From Culex pipiens pallens (lineage: Eukaryota; Arthropoda; Insecta; Diptera; Culicidae): a stretch of DNA of 64,000 nucleotides. Positions 1 through 10,900 of the stretch are shown here, piece by piece (positions within the stretch are counted from its first letter, which is position 1; each line of letters opens with the position of its first letter). The position numbers were made by a program, and so were the translations under genes. A model generated the notes under the pieces. It worked only from the letters and a program-made list of their open reading frames with translations, made no database searches and was not told the origin of the DNA. The stretch is taken from NCBI RefSeq assembly GCF_016801865.2, contig NC_068939.1, positions 186,100,053-186,164,052 of the forward strand, read 5' to 3'.

Positions 1-474
1 GTATATTGCAGAAGAAATGATGGAATATGATTGTCTTGAAATAAACTATGCTCAATAATAGTTCAGAAAACCCAACAAACTTCTATCAAAGTTCCCAAAC
101 TAAACCCAACTTTGAGACATAGTACACTATTGCTACTATTGTTACGGGCCCCACGTTGGGCGCCAAAATGTAACGAATTCTTTTGCGCGCAAACTAGCAG
201 CAACTTAAGCGCCACTCTTCCAAGAAGAGGTTGCTGAAGCGTGTTTCGAGTCCCGGCTTGAGGCTCTCTCACAGGGCGGGTTAATAGGGCAAAAAAATTC
301 GTTACATTTGGGCGCCCAACGTGGGGCCCGTAACAATAGTAGCAATAGTGTACTATGTCTCAAAGTTGGGTTTAGTTTGGGAACTTTGATAGAAGTTTGT
401 TGGGTTTTCTGAACTATTATTGAGCATAGTTTATTTCAAGACAATCATATTCCATCATTTCTTCTGCAATATAC
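1..474. repeat. LTR-centred palindrome (head-to-head retroelement leaders)
   Basis: Bases 1-168 are the near-perfect reverse complement of 307-474, and a single 138-bp LTR-like segment (169-306) sits between them. Each arm begins next to the LTR with a sequence matching a tRNA-Lys primer-binding site (GCGCCCAACGTGGGGC on the right arm; its complement on the left). The left arm reaches the window edge and may extend further. The layout resembles two 5' leaders of one Ty3/gypsy element facing outward from one shared LTR. A replication or recombination product is the likeliest origin; an assembly join is possible. Confidence 0.8.
169..306. mobile_element. Short LTR (138 bp) of a Ty3/gypsy-type element
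   Basis: The segment starts TGTAACGAATT and ends AATTCGTTACA, the TG...CA terminal inverted repeat expected of an LTR. The bases just outside both ends match the primer-binding site for tRNA-Lys(CTT), which gypsy-like elements use. Because a primer-binding site adjoins both ends, orientation cannot be assigned. Confidence 0.7.
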
Positions 475-571
475 CAAATACAATTCTAATATTTTGTTCT
501 ACCTCCGTAATAGACCTTAATTTGATTCGCAGTCACCCTATTTCGGTTTGGTTACTATTAATTTAGATTTC

Positions 572-691
<120 letters not shown>

Positions 692-1621
692 GCAATCATC
701 TCGTGCTTTATCGGACAGCAGGACGTTCTTCTTGTAGACGACATCGCCCTCCTGGAACTGATGTTTCCGATTAACTCGGAGGTTGTACGGCGCGGAATAC
801 TTCCGGTAGGCCTTCAGCAAGTTCTCCCTGACCAGCTTGTGCAGACTCTCCATTTCTTCGTTGAGCTTGACCGGGTCCTGCGCCAAATTATCGTCCACTT
901 CCCTTAGATGTTCGTACTCAGCCCCGGAACTCACCATGTTGCGGCCAAAATTGACGAAATACGGCGTGAATCCCGTACTATCGTGAACGTGCGTGCGAAT
1001 CGCCCTGGCGATTAGATGTACCGAATCGTCCCAATCACGATGATCCGCTTTTTGGTTTAGGGCACATCGAATCGCGGTTACAATAACTCGATTTACCCGT
1101 TCCGTCGGGTTTGGACCAGGGTGGTATACAGCTAACGGCCAATGGGTAACCTCGTACCGCTTGAGCAGCTTGAGGAAAAGATCGGACTTGAAGACTTGCG
1201 CGTTGTCGGTAATACACACTTCTGGAACGCCAAACAAATTGAAAACAAAGTTCTCAACGAACTGGCACACCGCAGGAGCAGTCGCTGAACGCAGACATTG
1301 AACCATCACGAACTTCGAGAAAAAGTCACACACCACCAGGATCCACAGGTTCCCTTTCTTTGACCTGGGGTAGGGCCCAAGGAAATCCATGGAAATCATT
1401 TCCCACGGACGACTGCACTGTTTGGGTTTTCCGTGAACCGGTGTAGTATTAGTACTCGGTACTTTGGACTCCTTGCACACCAAACAGCTGCAACAAAAGC
1501 GCTTAATTGTTCTCCAGACGATTCCGCTCATTTCTGGCCATCCTAGAAGTTTCTGCTTGTTTTCCCCAGACCTGTAGGAGCGATTGAACAAAAATTCAAA
1601 ATTTCCCATAGTAACTCCCAT
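692..1621 (-). pseudogene. Truncated Ty3/gypsy pol fragment (integrase)
   Basis: The minus-strand frame encodes a retroelement integrase of roughly 310 residues before the homopolymer. It has part of the zinc-binding HHCC domain (a CxxC near residues 46-49, no clear upstream histidine pair). The rve catalytic core has candidate acidic residues D79 (SMDF), D139 (ITDN) and E174 (PTER), the last two 35 apart. The C-terminal FQEGDVVY stretch resembles the beta-barrel domain seen before gypsy LTRs. Protease, reverse transcriptase and RNase H are absent upstream, where the sequence runs into a different element near 1620. Downstream the frame runs into poly(A). This is a dead remnant; the open frame suggests it is not very old. 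Confidence 0.85.
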
Positions 1622-1750
1622 GTAAACAAGAACCCGCTCGAGACAAGCCAGTTTTCAACCAAATGAGCTGAAATTTGGTGTGAGAATCCCTATAGGGGGA
1701 GGGGGGGCAGAATGGCCCGCCTAAGTAAAATGCGCCAAAAACCATAGAAA

Positions 1751-3590
1751 TGTTAAACTGGCAACCCTGCCAAGTTGTTGACAGCACCGCGCGCTATTTT
1801 TCTTATTTTTATTATTATTAGTTTTAGTCAATAAACATCATTCGTGTGCATTCTCTCTCCCGAGCCGGACGTGTTTTGCCTTTGCTCTGAAAGTCCAATA
1901 GGTTATGGGCCCAGGGACGCAATCTTTTCTGCGCATCGTGTAACGCTCGGCATCGAAAGAAAAGTCATTTCGGAAAGTTAATTCGCGAAGTTGACGTTGT
2001 CGTTTCGAGGGAAAATGGAGAAAGTCGGAATCGCAAAGCTTACCAGCGAAAATTACGATTCGTGGAAGCTGGACGTCGAGTTCCTGCTGGTCAAGGAAAA
2101 GCTGTGGAGGTATGTCTCTCCGGGAGTGAAACCGAAGCTGAACAAGGACCAGACCAACGCGGCTGAGCTGGAGGCTTGGGATGAAGGCGACCAGCAAGCG
2201 CGCGCGACAATCGGTTTGTTGATCACGAAGGGCCAACACGGGCTGATCCGGAACACAAACACCGCCAGAGAGGTGTGGGAAAACGCCAAGAAGAAGTTCG
2301 AGAAGAAGACACTGACCACGAAGGCGTACCTCATCAAGCGAATTTGTGATCTGAGGTACAGCGAAGGTGCCGACATCGAGGAACATCTGCAGGAGTTTGA
2401 GGACCTGTTTGACAGGCTGGCTACCGTGGGCTACAAGTTTGAGGAGGAACTCCAGGTGATCTTCATCCTGCGCAGCCTGCCAAGTTCTTTCAGTGCTCTC
2501 TCGACTGCTTTGGAGAATCGGTCGGAGAAGGAGCTGACCGTGGATATCATCAAAGGAAGCATCATCAACGAGGTGGAGAAGCAAAAAGAGATCGGATCAT
2601 CGTCATCGGATGAGAAGGTGATGAAGGTTGTGGCAAAACACGGTGTCCAGTGCAATCATTGTCACAAGTTTGGACACAAGTGGCGCCAGTGCAAGCAGCT
2701 GACGAAGCGGTATGGAGAAGGAAGCTCTCAGAGCGACGACGACGACATCTGGGAGAAGCCCACGACGAAGTTCAAAAGTTCAGCGGAAGTGTCCGACGAA
2801 GATTTTGCGTTTGGCGTGTGCGAAGCTTTTGCAGGACAGTGGATTGTGGATTCAGGTGCGAGCACTCACATGTGTACCGATCGGAAATCTTTCGAATCGC
2901 TGGTACAGCCGCGTGAGGACACTCCGAAGATGGTAACGGTCGCTGATGGTAAAAGTGCTGAAGTGAAAGGAGTCGGAAGCTGTCGGATTCGTTGCTACGG
3001 TACTGGTGACACGGAACGTAACTTAACGTTGAGCAACGTTCTCTACGTACCTGATCTCAACACCAACCTGGTTTCGGTGGCGAGACTCGTGGACAAAGGA
3101 GCGAAGGTTACCTTCGAGAAGCAAAAGTGCACAATTTCGTGTGGAAAGCGAATTGCCGCAGTTGCACCCAGAAATGGAGGTGTGTTCAACCTGCGGATGG
3201 TGAAGCACCAAAACGGCCGACGTCCGAAGACTGCATCTGGAAGACAGAAGACACAACAAGGCAAGCTTCCGGCCGTAGCGATGCAGCAGTTTCCGGAGCA
3301 CAAAGCAGCGACTGCCCCAGAGTGTCTACTCTCTGCTGTCGTGGACACACTTGACCGTTCTGACATCGAAATATGTCTGTGATTCAGGAGGAGCCCCAGA
3401 ACGTTCAGGAGGAGTATGGTAAACGCGCGTTGAGGAGGAGTGTTAAACTGGCAACCCTGCCAAGTTGTTGACAGCACCGCGCGCTATTTTTCTTATTTTT
3501 ATTATTATTAGTTTTAGTCAATAAACATCATTCGTGTGCATTCTCTCTCCCGAGCCGGACGTGTTTTGCCTTTGCTCTGAAAGTCCAATA
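1751..3590 (+). mobile_element. Non-autonomous Ty1/copia element with identical LTRs
   Basis: Two 150-bp LTRs (1751-1900 and 3441-3590) appear identical base for base, start TGTTAAACTGG and end AAGTCCAATA. The element is bordered by a perfect 5-bp target duplication AGAAA (1746-1750 and 3591-3595). After the 5' LTR comes GGTTATGGGCCCAG, the initiator-tRNA-Met internal primer site used by insect copia-type elements. A purine tract TTGAGGAGGAG abuts the 3' LTR. The 1.54 kb interior encodes gag and the start of protease only; integrase, reverse transcriptase and RNase H are missing. Identical LTRs and a clean target duplication imply recent transposition, presumably using enzymes from a full-length relative. 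Confidence 0.92.
1991..3382 (+). CDS. Copia gag with truncated aspartic protease
   Basis: This 463-residue frame is the only coding content of the 1.84 kb copia element. Residues 9-180 resemble the copia gag (UBN2-type) domain, with the ENYDSWK start motif. A CCHC zinc knuckle follows (C221-x2-C224-x4-H229-x4-C234) and binds RNA in this family. The protease active-site motif DSGAS is at 287-291, with the following VLYVPDLNTNLVSV stretch also typical. The frame stops near the gag-pre-integrase junction, where an internal deletion has removed the rest of pol. The second methionine (2015) is the usual family start; 1991 adds eight residues. No frameshift is seen, so a gag-like product could still be made. 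Confidence 0.85.
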   Translation: MTLSFRGKMEKVGIAKLTSENYDSWKLDVEFLLVKEKLWRYVSPGVKPKLNKDQTNAAELEAWDEGDQQARATIGLLITKGQHGLIRNTNTAREVWENAKKKFEKKTLTTKAYLIKRICDLRYSEGADIEEHLQEFEDLFDRLATVGYKFEEELQVIFILRSLPSSFSALSTALENRSEKELTVDIIKGSIINEVEKQKEIGSSSSDEKVMKVVAKHGVQCNHCHKFGHKWRQCKQLTKRYGEGSSQSDDDDIWEKPTTKFKSSAEVSDEDFAFGVCEAFAGQWIVDSGASTHMCTDRKSFESLVQPREDTPKMVTVADGKSAEVKGVGSCRIRCYGTGDTERNLTLSNVLYVPDLNTNLVSVARLVDKGAKVTFEKQKCTISCGKRIAAVAPRNGGVFNLRMVKHQNGRRPKTASGRQKTQQGKLPAVAMQQFPEHKAATAPECLLSAVVDTLDRSDIEICL

Positions 3591-4865
3591 AGAAAAACAT
3601 GAAAACTTATGAATTCAGTGTAGTAGGCTTATGCTTTGGGATGTTCCCTTCAATGTTATATACTTGGTTGATGAAATTTTTTAGCTTAAAACTGTTTTTG
3701 AGCCACTTTAAAAAAAAAGTTTTTTCGACTTTTTTTCCAGGGTGCGGGGCAGAATGGGCCACCTTAGAAAACAAGCCATTTTGTCTAATACAACGTTGAA
3801 GGGAGATAAGAAATGACTTAAGGTACCTTTCTAACATAGTTTCCATGAAGTTAGACCACTTTAATAAAAATAGTCACTTATCAAAACAAAATTTTTGAAA
3901 ATAGTGTTAATATGTTGAAAAAGGACACTATTTTTACAAATAATCATCAAAACAACTAAAAAATCAACTAATTTTTCATTAAACGTGATTTGTGAAGCTA
4001 CCAGGAGTGAAATAATCCATTTAATCAAAATTTCATAACTTTTGATTGTTTTTATAAGGCAGGATAAGGGTGGTCCATTCTGCCCCCAAGTGGATTTTAA
4101 TTTAACACTTCCATCACCAAGTCTCTAAATGATTTTAAGGTTCCGTTGTTGTTTGTATACCTTGGTAGTAACATCTAGTAACGTTATAAGCATTGAGCAA
4201 ACTTTTTCAAACAATCCAACTTTTCAGAAAGCTTATTTAAAAACCTCGAAATAAACAACATTTGCGTAGTTTTGTCAATAAATTTACATTTTTGCTCATA
4301 ATTCGAAAAATACAATGAATTCAAACGTCGTTTTCGATATGGTGAAGTTATTTGACGTCCTTTATAAGACCCTTGCCTTACAATTGGTCTAAATCCATTC
4401 TAAAGCCCAAAACAAGGGTGGCCCATTCTGCCCCCCTGGTCCATTCTCTCCCCCCTGCCCCTATGTATGCGCTACAAGGGAAACCACACCAGAACTTGAT
4501 CCATACAATTATGGGGGCTGCTCATACAAAATGGGTATGTAAATGTATGAAATTCTGTATCTAGAGAAGCGATTTTTTGATTGATTTGGTGTCTTCGGCA
4601 AAGTTGTAGGTTAGGCATAGATTTTCGTTTTCTTTTTAGTTTTTTTCTTCTCATGAGTTTAAACCGGTGAAGAATTCCCCCTGGGGGGAATTTGGCCTTT
4701 CTTGATGACGTCAATGGGTTTTTTCTAAAAAAATAATCTTTAATTGTATTTTTATAACCTTTAAAGCTTACAATATATTTGAAACATATGTGCATTTCTT
4801 TGATAAGATAACATAATTTTTTGTTTCGTTAGATTTCATTTTGCAGCTGTTTTTAAAATATAAGG

Positions 4866-5041
4866 CTAGTATGCAGATCGGAAAGAAAGAGGTCAAGAAA
4901 CAGCTTTACGAACAGCAGAACAAAGGAGAGGGAGCGATTTATTGGGGCTTTTCTTCACCCTCTCTGACTTGCTTGCACTGCCTCTGCTGCCCATTTGATT
5001 TTTTTTCTTGACCGGTTCCTTCCGAAGTGCGTATACCGCTA
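4866..5041. repeat. MITE-like short inverted-repeat element
   Basis: The left end (TAGTATGCAGATCGGAAAG...GGTCAAGAAA) is an imperfect reverse complement of the right end (TTTCTTGACC...CGTATACCGCTA) over about 35 bases. No coding capacity. A possibly related A/G-rich segment lies near 44810-44900. Confidence 0.5.
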
Positions 5042-5976
5042 TAGCTGACAAAAACTAAAATTCTAAAATGTTAATGAAAAATTTTGTGATTTTTTTATTT
5101 TAATACCATTAAAAAAAAGTTTTGAAAATATTTGCGTTCTCTCAAACATGAGCATTTTTTGAAGAATGGAATTACATAAATCAATTTCTGTTAATTTTCA
5201 CATTTAATATCTGGAAGATTTCGCATCTTTTTGAGCAAAGTTCTATAACTTTAAAAAATAATCGAATATCAAATTATTTTTTTGTGTGAAAGTTTTTTGA
5301 AATCTCTTTTCTGTCTTTTTCTTGAAAAAAATATCAGTCAAAATTTGTGAATATAAGCAGGTATTAAAAAATCGTAAAAATGCTGCAAGTATTTGGAAAT
5401 TGTTGCTAGCGAAGAAAACAAATTTAGATGGGAAAAATTTAAAATAAACACTGGTTTAAACAAATACTTGAAAGAAAAACACCTTCGATTTTCAATGTTA
5501 AAAATTAAAACTTTTGTGAAATTTTTCCGATCCTTTCAATAAAAATAGTTTAAAAATTTAAAAACAAGCTTAACTTTTGAAAAGATTTAAAAATTCAAAA
5601 TATTACATATGGAAAAGTTAAAAAAATCACAAAAGTTTAAATTTTCAACATATACAATCGGACCAATAGTTTCCGAGATATCGTCAGTGGAAAATTAGAG
5701 GCTAATTTATTAGGAGACACTTAGAGAAATGCATTCATGTTTTTTTTTCAATGATTAATAATCTTTCAGTTTGGAATATTCAAGTTGATACGGTTGATAT
5801 CAACATAAATCCTCCAACGTGATTTTTCCTGGTGTCGCTCGTATAAAATGCTGGTAAATTTAAATCAGTGTGTACCAGATTGACAGATCGATTTGTTGTT
5901 TACGTTTTCGTTTCGATCTCTGATGAATCTTAAATTTAATAAAATTAAAATCTGTAAAATTCAAATTGTTTAAAAA
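5042..5976. other. AT-rich FRG1 upstream region
   Basis: No supportable gene. The stretch is A/T-rich with short A and T runs. The last 150 bases before the FRG1 ATG probably include its promoter and 5' UTR, but no TATA box or initiator stands out. Confidence 0.4.
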
Positions 5977-6908
5977 ATGTCTGAATATAGTGTTGCTAAA
6001 AGCAGTAAATTGGTGTTGAAAGGCGAAAGTTCCAAGTAAGTATTGGAATAAAGATGCTTCATAACATTTTGTTGAGATTTTTTTGTATTTTTCGCTAATT
6101 TCGTAGGGGATCAAAACGTAAACACAAGAAGCACAAAAAAGACAAGGATTCCTCGTCCAAACGGGCCCGCCCGGAGGTTGACGAGGACGCCCTGAAGCAC
6201 GGCGGCTGGTGGAAGATTGCTAAAACGACCGACATTACCGGCTCGGTGGCGATTCAGTTCGGCAAACGCGCCTACATCAAAGCCCTGGACAACGGACTTT
6301 TTACGCTGGGCGCCCCGCACGACGAGGGCGATGGGCCCCATCCGGAGGAAATCTTCACGGCGGTGCTGATCAACGAGGACAAGGTCGCGTTCAAGTCCGG
6401 GTACGGCAAATACCTCAAGGTGGAAAAGGATGGCATTATTACGGGCCGGTCGGATGCCGTGTCCGCGGTCGAGCAGTTCGAGCCGGTCTTCGAGGGGGGC
6501 AAGATGGCGCTGCTGGCCGCCAACGGGTGCTTCGTTTCGGTCGATCCGGAAGATGACGCGGTGGTGGCGCTGAAGAAGAAAGTGGGCGACAACGAGGTTT
6601 GCGTGGTGCGGAGTTGCGCCGAACGTGAGCAGAAAAATACAAAGGAGGTGGCGGTTGAGGAGGAGGGCGATCTGGACCAGGTGGAGATCAACTATGTGTG
6701 AGTAGTTGGGGAGGGAGGTTGTTGAAATGAAGGATTGATTTTTTGTGTGTTTTATTTTAGGAAAAAGTTCCAGAAATTCCAGGACAAGAAGCTGCGAGTC
6801 AACACGGAGGACAAGACCACGCTGAAGAACGCCCGAGACGAGGGAACGCTCCACGAGGCGCTTCTGGACAGACGCAGCAAAATGAAAGCTGATCGTTACT
6901 GCAAATGA
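5977..6908 (+). CDS. FRG1: FRG1 family protein (three exons)
   Basis: Exons are 5977-6035, 6107-6697 and 6761-6908, each with GT-AG borders and compatible phases, giving 265 residues; the human protein has 258. The protein starts MSEYSVAKSSKLVLKG, followed by a lysine-rich basic stretch (about 20-40) that may direct nuclear or nucleolar import. A beta-trefoil (fascin-like) core follows, containing YIKALDNGLFTLGAPH, KSGYGKYL and MALLAANGCFVS. The conserved tail includes VKKFQ and ends LDRRSKMKADRYCK. FRG1 is a nucleolar and Cajal-body protein linked to pre-mRNA splicing, RNA export and F-actin bundling. The ATG is chosen because the N-terminus matches the family closely. The gene is convergent with DCUN1D4, and their 3' ends lie very close. 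Intact by inspection. Confidence 0.96.
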
Positions 6909-6947
6909 AGTGAAAAAAAATACTTTGTTTAGCTTACTTCGACTTTT

Positions 6948-6953
6948 TTTATT
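6948..6953 (-). terminator. Candidate poly(A) signal of DCUN1D4
   Basis: TTTATT on the plus strand reads AATAAA on the minus strand. It would end a minus-strand 3' UTR of about 960 bases after the DCUN1D4 stop at 7917, only 40 bases beyond the convergent FRG1 stop. Confidence 0.4.
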
Positions 6954-7916
6954 CACCAAACTCTATCTATATCATTGCGATGCATCTCCTCTCACAGTTC
7001 AATTGTCTTGTTGTTTGAAAATACAATTGCTTTTTTTCCGGTAAAAAAACGCGCCGTTTTATCCATCCTTTCTTACGTTAATCTCTTTGTATTCTGTGTG
7101 TTTGTGTGTGGAATTTGTTTCATTCTACCTTTTCAATTAATTTTGTGACTGCGTGAATTTCTCCTAACATGCAATTTTTACTTATTTTTTTCTCGTTAGC
7201 TGAAATAGGGAGGCCTTCAATGATTATTAGATGATTTTGTTTGATAGATAGTATTACGGATTAGCCAAAATGTTGCCCGAACCTTTAATTATTTGCTGAA
7301 TATGTGTGTTTTTGTGTGTTGCATCCTTTCCGAAAACTATTCAAGTCTTTCCATTTTAGTATTAGTTATTATATACGTTGGTATTATCCTTCTCCTCCCC
7401 TTCCGTCAACTGTTGAGTCCGTACGGCGGCGCGGCGCTTCAGAACCTCCCACCCCTCGACCGGTTCCACGCGACGTGACAGTGCCCTATTTGGTATGCTA
7501 AAAAGTATGTTATAATTCGTAACGGGACAAACAAAAGTCGGATTCTACTGGCGCTCGAGAGAAACAAAAAGAAAATCTCTCTAGTTCATCTTGTTTCTTT
7601 ACTTTGAACAAACATTTATCATTAGTGGAAAGAGCAATACAATGTGTATACATCAAACAAGGATAATGTTTTTCTTCCATATCAGTTGTTGGCGGTACAA
7701 TCGGGCTGAAATTATTGGGATTTGTTGCAGCATTAGTTGTGTTTTCCTTCTTTTTTTTTTTTTGCTGTGGGTTTAATCTACATTGTGACGACGCATGGAT
7801 TGTGAAGAGACGCAAGGACTCGAGAAAAGCTGTTTTTGTGTGTGTACGTGTGTTGTGTGTGTGTGTGTTCTTTTGGGGTGTGATTGTTGCTGGCCAATCA
7901 CTTAGTAGTACAATTC
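6954..7916 (-). other. Probable DCUN1D4 3' UTR
   Basis: No reading frame is credible here. The stretch holds T/G-rich simple sequence (GTGTGTACGTGTG-like near 7840-7870) and lies between the DCUN1D4 stop and its candidate poly(A) signal, so it is inferred to be minus-strand 3' UTR. Confidence 0.4.
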
Positions 7917-10900
7917 TCAGCTAATTGTCGCCTGCGTTCGCACGAGTCTTAACCATTCGACGAACTCGTCCAGCATCACGGGCCCTGGAAAACGAAAATT
8001 TATGGATTTAGGGTTATAGAACAGGCCTTGCAGGATGGCCAATCAACGATTTTTAACATTACTCCGACATGGGAGAAAGAAAACAAAAGAAGAAGTAGAA
8101 AGAGCAAACTGTGTTATACTACGCTTCTATTAAATTGCCTAATCTATTCTTAATTTCCTCTCACTACCTCTCTAAGCACAACACGAGAAAGAGAGAAGAA
8201 AGAAAGACAGACAGAGAAAAAGCATATGCCTTCGCGTCGTGCGGCTGCTTGAGTGTCGTTCGTTTCAACTTCGTGTGCGTTCACCGACGGTCGGAAAATG
8301 AGCACCACTCAAGCAGCCGCCCGAACGAGGAAACGTGTTCTTTCTCTCGTTAATTCGTCTCTTCCTTGTGTTTGCTGCGTTGTGACAGAAGTCATTTGAC
8401 TGCGATCATGGGATAGATGATTGGAATCATTTATTCATCTGTGTGTTTAACGTACGAAAGTAGAATGGCAAAATCAGGTTGTCGTGGTGAAGACGATTGG
8501 AGTGTTATGTCACCTATTACAAACAAAGTCGAAATTTCGTTTGCACTGGTTGTTACCATCACAAATGACAGCTAGTCGTGGCAATTTGAGAATAAAGACC
8601 ATTCTAAGCAGTCTTGTTCATGATGTGTAACAAGCAGCGATTAATCGCAAAATTAATCATAGTCGTCGGATTTTCAACCCTGATCATAAGATAAATAATC
8701 ATAAGAAAACAAAAAAAAAAACAAAAATTCATTCATTGAAAAAAACTAATAACAAAAAAACACAAATATTACAAAAAAAAACAAAAAATTAAATATTTCT
8801 AAATTTTGAAATTCAGAAATGTTTAATCTCAAAAATACACAAAAAAGCCGTACAAATTAAAAGAAATAAATAACTTAAAATATCACATTTCAAAATTCAT
8901 AAATGAAGAATGAAATCCATAAAAAAAGATTGAATTTCTTTAATTCCAAAAAATGCAAAGGTTTGAAAATCAGGAAGATTCAAAAATAAAAAAACAGCAC
9001 ACAGATATTAGGTTTAAAATTTAAATTTCAGAAATTCACAAATGTTTAAGCTCAAAAATACACATTAAAACACCGTACAAATTAAAAATGAATAAAATAA
9101 GAAAAAAACTAAATTTCAGAAATTCAAATTCAAAAATGCAGGTAATGAAAAATTAGGAAATTTCAAAAATTAAAAAAAAAATGGCTAAAAATTCAAATAT
9201 TAATATTAAAAATTCAAAAATATAAATATTAAAAAAATCCAAATGTATTCTAAACATCGAAAATAATTTTTTTTAACGGATAAAAAAATCAAAGAAATTT
9301 CAATTCTAAAATAAAAAATAACAAAATACAATTTCATATTTAAAAAAAAAACAAAATTGAGATCGAAATACTGAAATTTGAATTTTTCAAGAGTTCTGAT
9401 TAAATATTAAAAAAAAAGTAAATTCCTGATTTCAAAAATATAGGGCTCTTAGAAAAATGCAGTTCATACTCCATTATCCGAAGTACTCGCTGTATATCAC
9501 TGTGGATAATCGAATCTCGAAATTTTAATTTTTCGCTTTATTTGGATCACTGTCCTAAAATGTCATATGCTCCAAAAGTTATTTAATAATAATATTTTAT
9601 AATAATTGTGATCTAAGATGGTGACCAAAATGTCAAGGGGGTTATACAAGATGTTATGTCAGAGACATAACCGAAATACATAGGATAATTCAGGGACATA
9701 AGGTTTTTGTTTGTTTTTGGCAGGCTGCATCGGCTTTGAGGTACCCCCGCATGCATCTCGCGCAGACAACAAGAACTCTTTCGTGATGTATTTTGCGGCC
9801 CTGAAAAGGATCTATTTGTTAAATTTTTTTGGTGTACAGAGCACAGAGAAAATGTGAAGCGATTTTTTTTTTCATTTTTCTGGTGGTGCTGCTTGGTTAG
9901 TAGACCAGGCCTGCCCAACGTCCGGCCCGCGGGCCTGATCCGGCCCGTGAAGCCATTTCATCCGGCCCGCGACGGCTTTTCAAAATAGTTCTATGACCGG
10001 CCCTTAAGGCTGTTCATGAAGTATTAAATAAATAAAATTATTGTCTGATTTAAAAAAATAAGCTTGAGATCACATTTTAACATATTATAAGAACATTCTT
10101 CATGTTTGAATGTAATTCTTATAATTTTTATATTGATATTTTTTAACTGAAAAAATGGTGCAGGAAAAGAAAATTATCCATTTCGTAAAATTGAGAAATT
10201 TATGAAAAAAACTAGGACTGTTGTCTTAAAATTTACAAAAAAAGACAAAATGTTATTTCGTTCAGTTTTAACTTTGTTTACTTCAAATTGAAGTTTTTTT
10301 TCTATTTTCTTTTTATTGATAAATAAGTAAGGCCGTTGCAAATATTTTTCAAAGTTTATGTCGCCCCCCCTTCAAAATTGGTCTGAAAAATCAGGGGGCA
10401 AAAAAAATCCAAAAAACTTCAACATTTTTATGAAAATAGTTGTCTAATCAACTGAAAACAATCTAAAATGCATTTTTCTGCATTGATAATCATGTTTAGC
10501 ATGTTTGGGCTTGTTTAAAAATGTTTTGAATTTTTATGAAATTCCAATGTACAGCACCGCAAAAAAATTATTTTTCGCAAAAAATAAAATTTTCGTCAAT
10601 ACTTAGATATTTTGGAAACTAATGATGGCAAAACAACTGGACAGGTGTATAATGCATTTTAAAACACTTTTTTCATTTAAATGTTGAAACCATGGCTCGT
10701 AATTTCAATTTTTATACTTTTTTTTATTTTTTTGCCCACCCCTCGACTTTGGTCAGAGTCGAGGGACATAAACTTTGAAAAATATTTGCAACGGCCTAAG
10801 CAAAACTAATGTATTTTTCCAGAACAACTTTTTAGTGATTAAGTTTTTTTTGAAAGCTTAAAAATCAAATTGTTCATACTGAAGATCGCTGCAAATATTT

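Larger units (their letters stand above)
1695..4461. mobile_element. TA-flanked element with G-rich inverted ends, split by a copia insertion
   Basis: The left end reads GGGGGAGGGGGGGCAGAATGG and the right end is its approximate reverse complement (CCATTCTCTCCCCCCTGCCC), each bordered by TA. Motifs related to GGCAGAATGG recur inside near 3750, 4070 and 4425. Removing the copia insertion (1751-3590 plus one 5-bp target copy) leaves about 0.92 kb without a credible reading frame. The TA flanks suggest a Tc1/mariner-type non-autonomous element; the class is inferred from ends alone. Confidence 0.5.
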
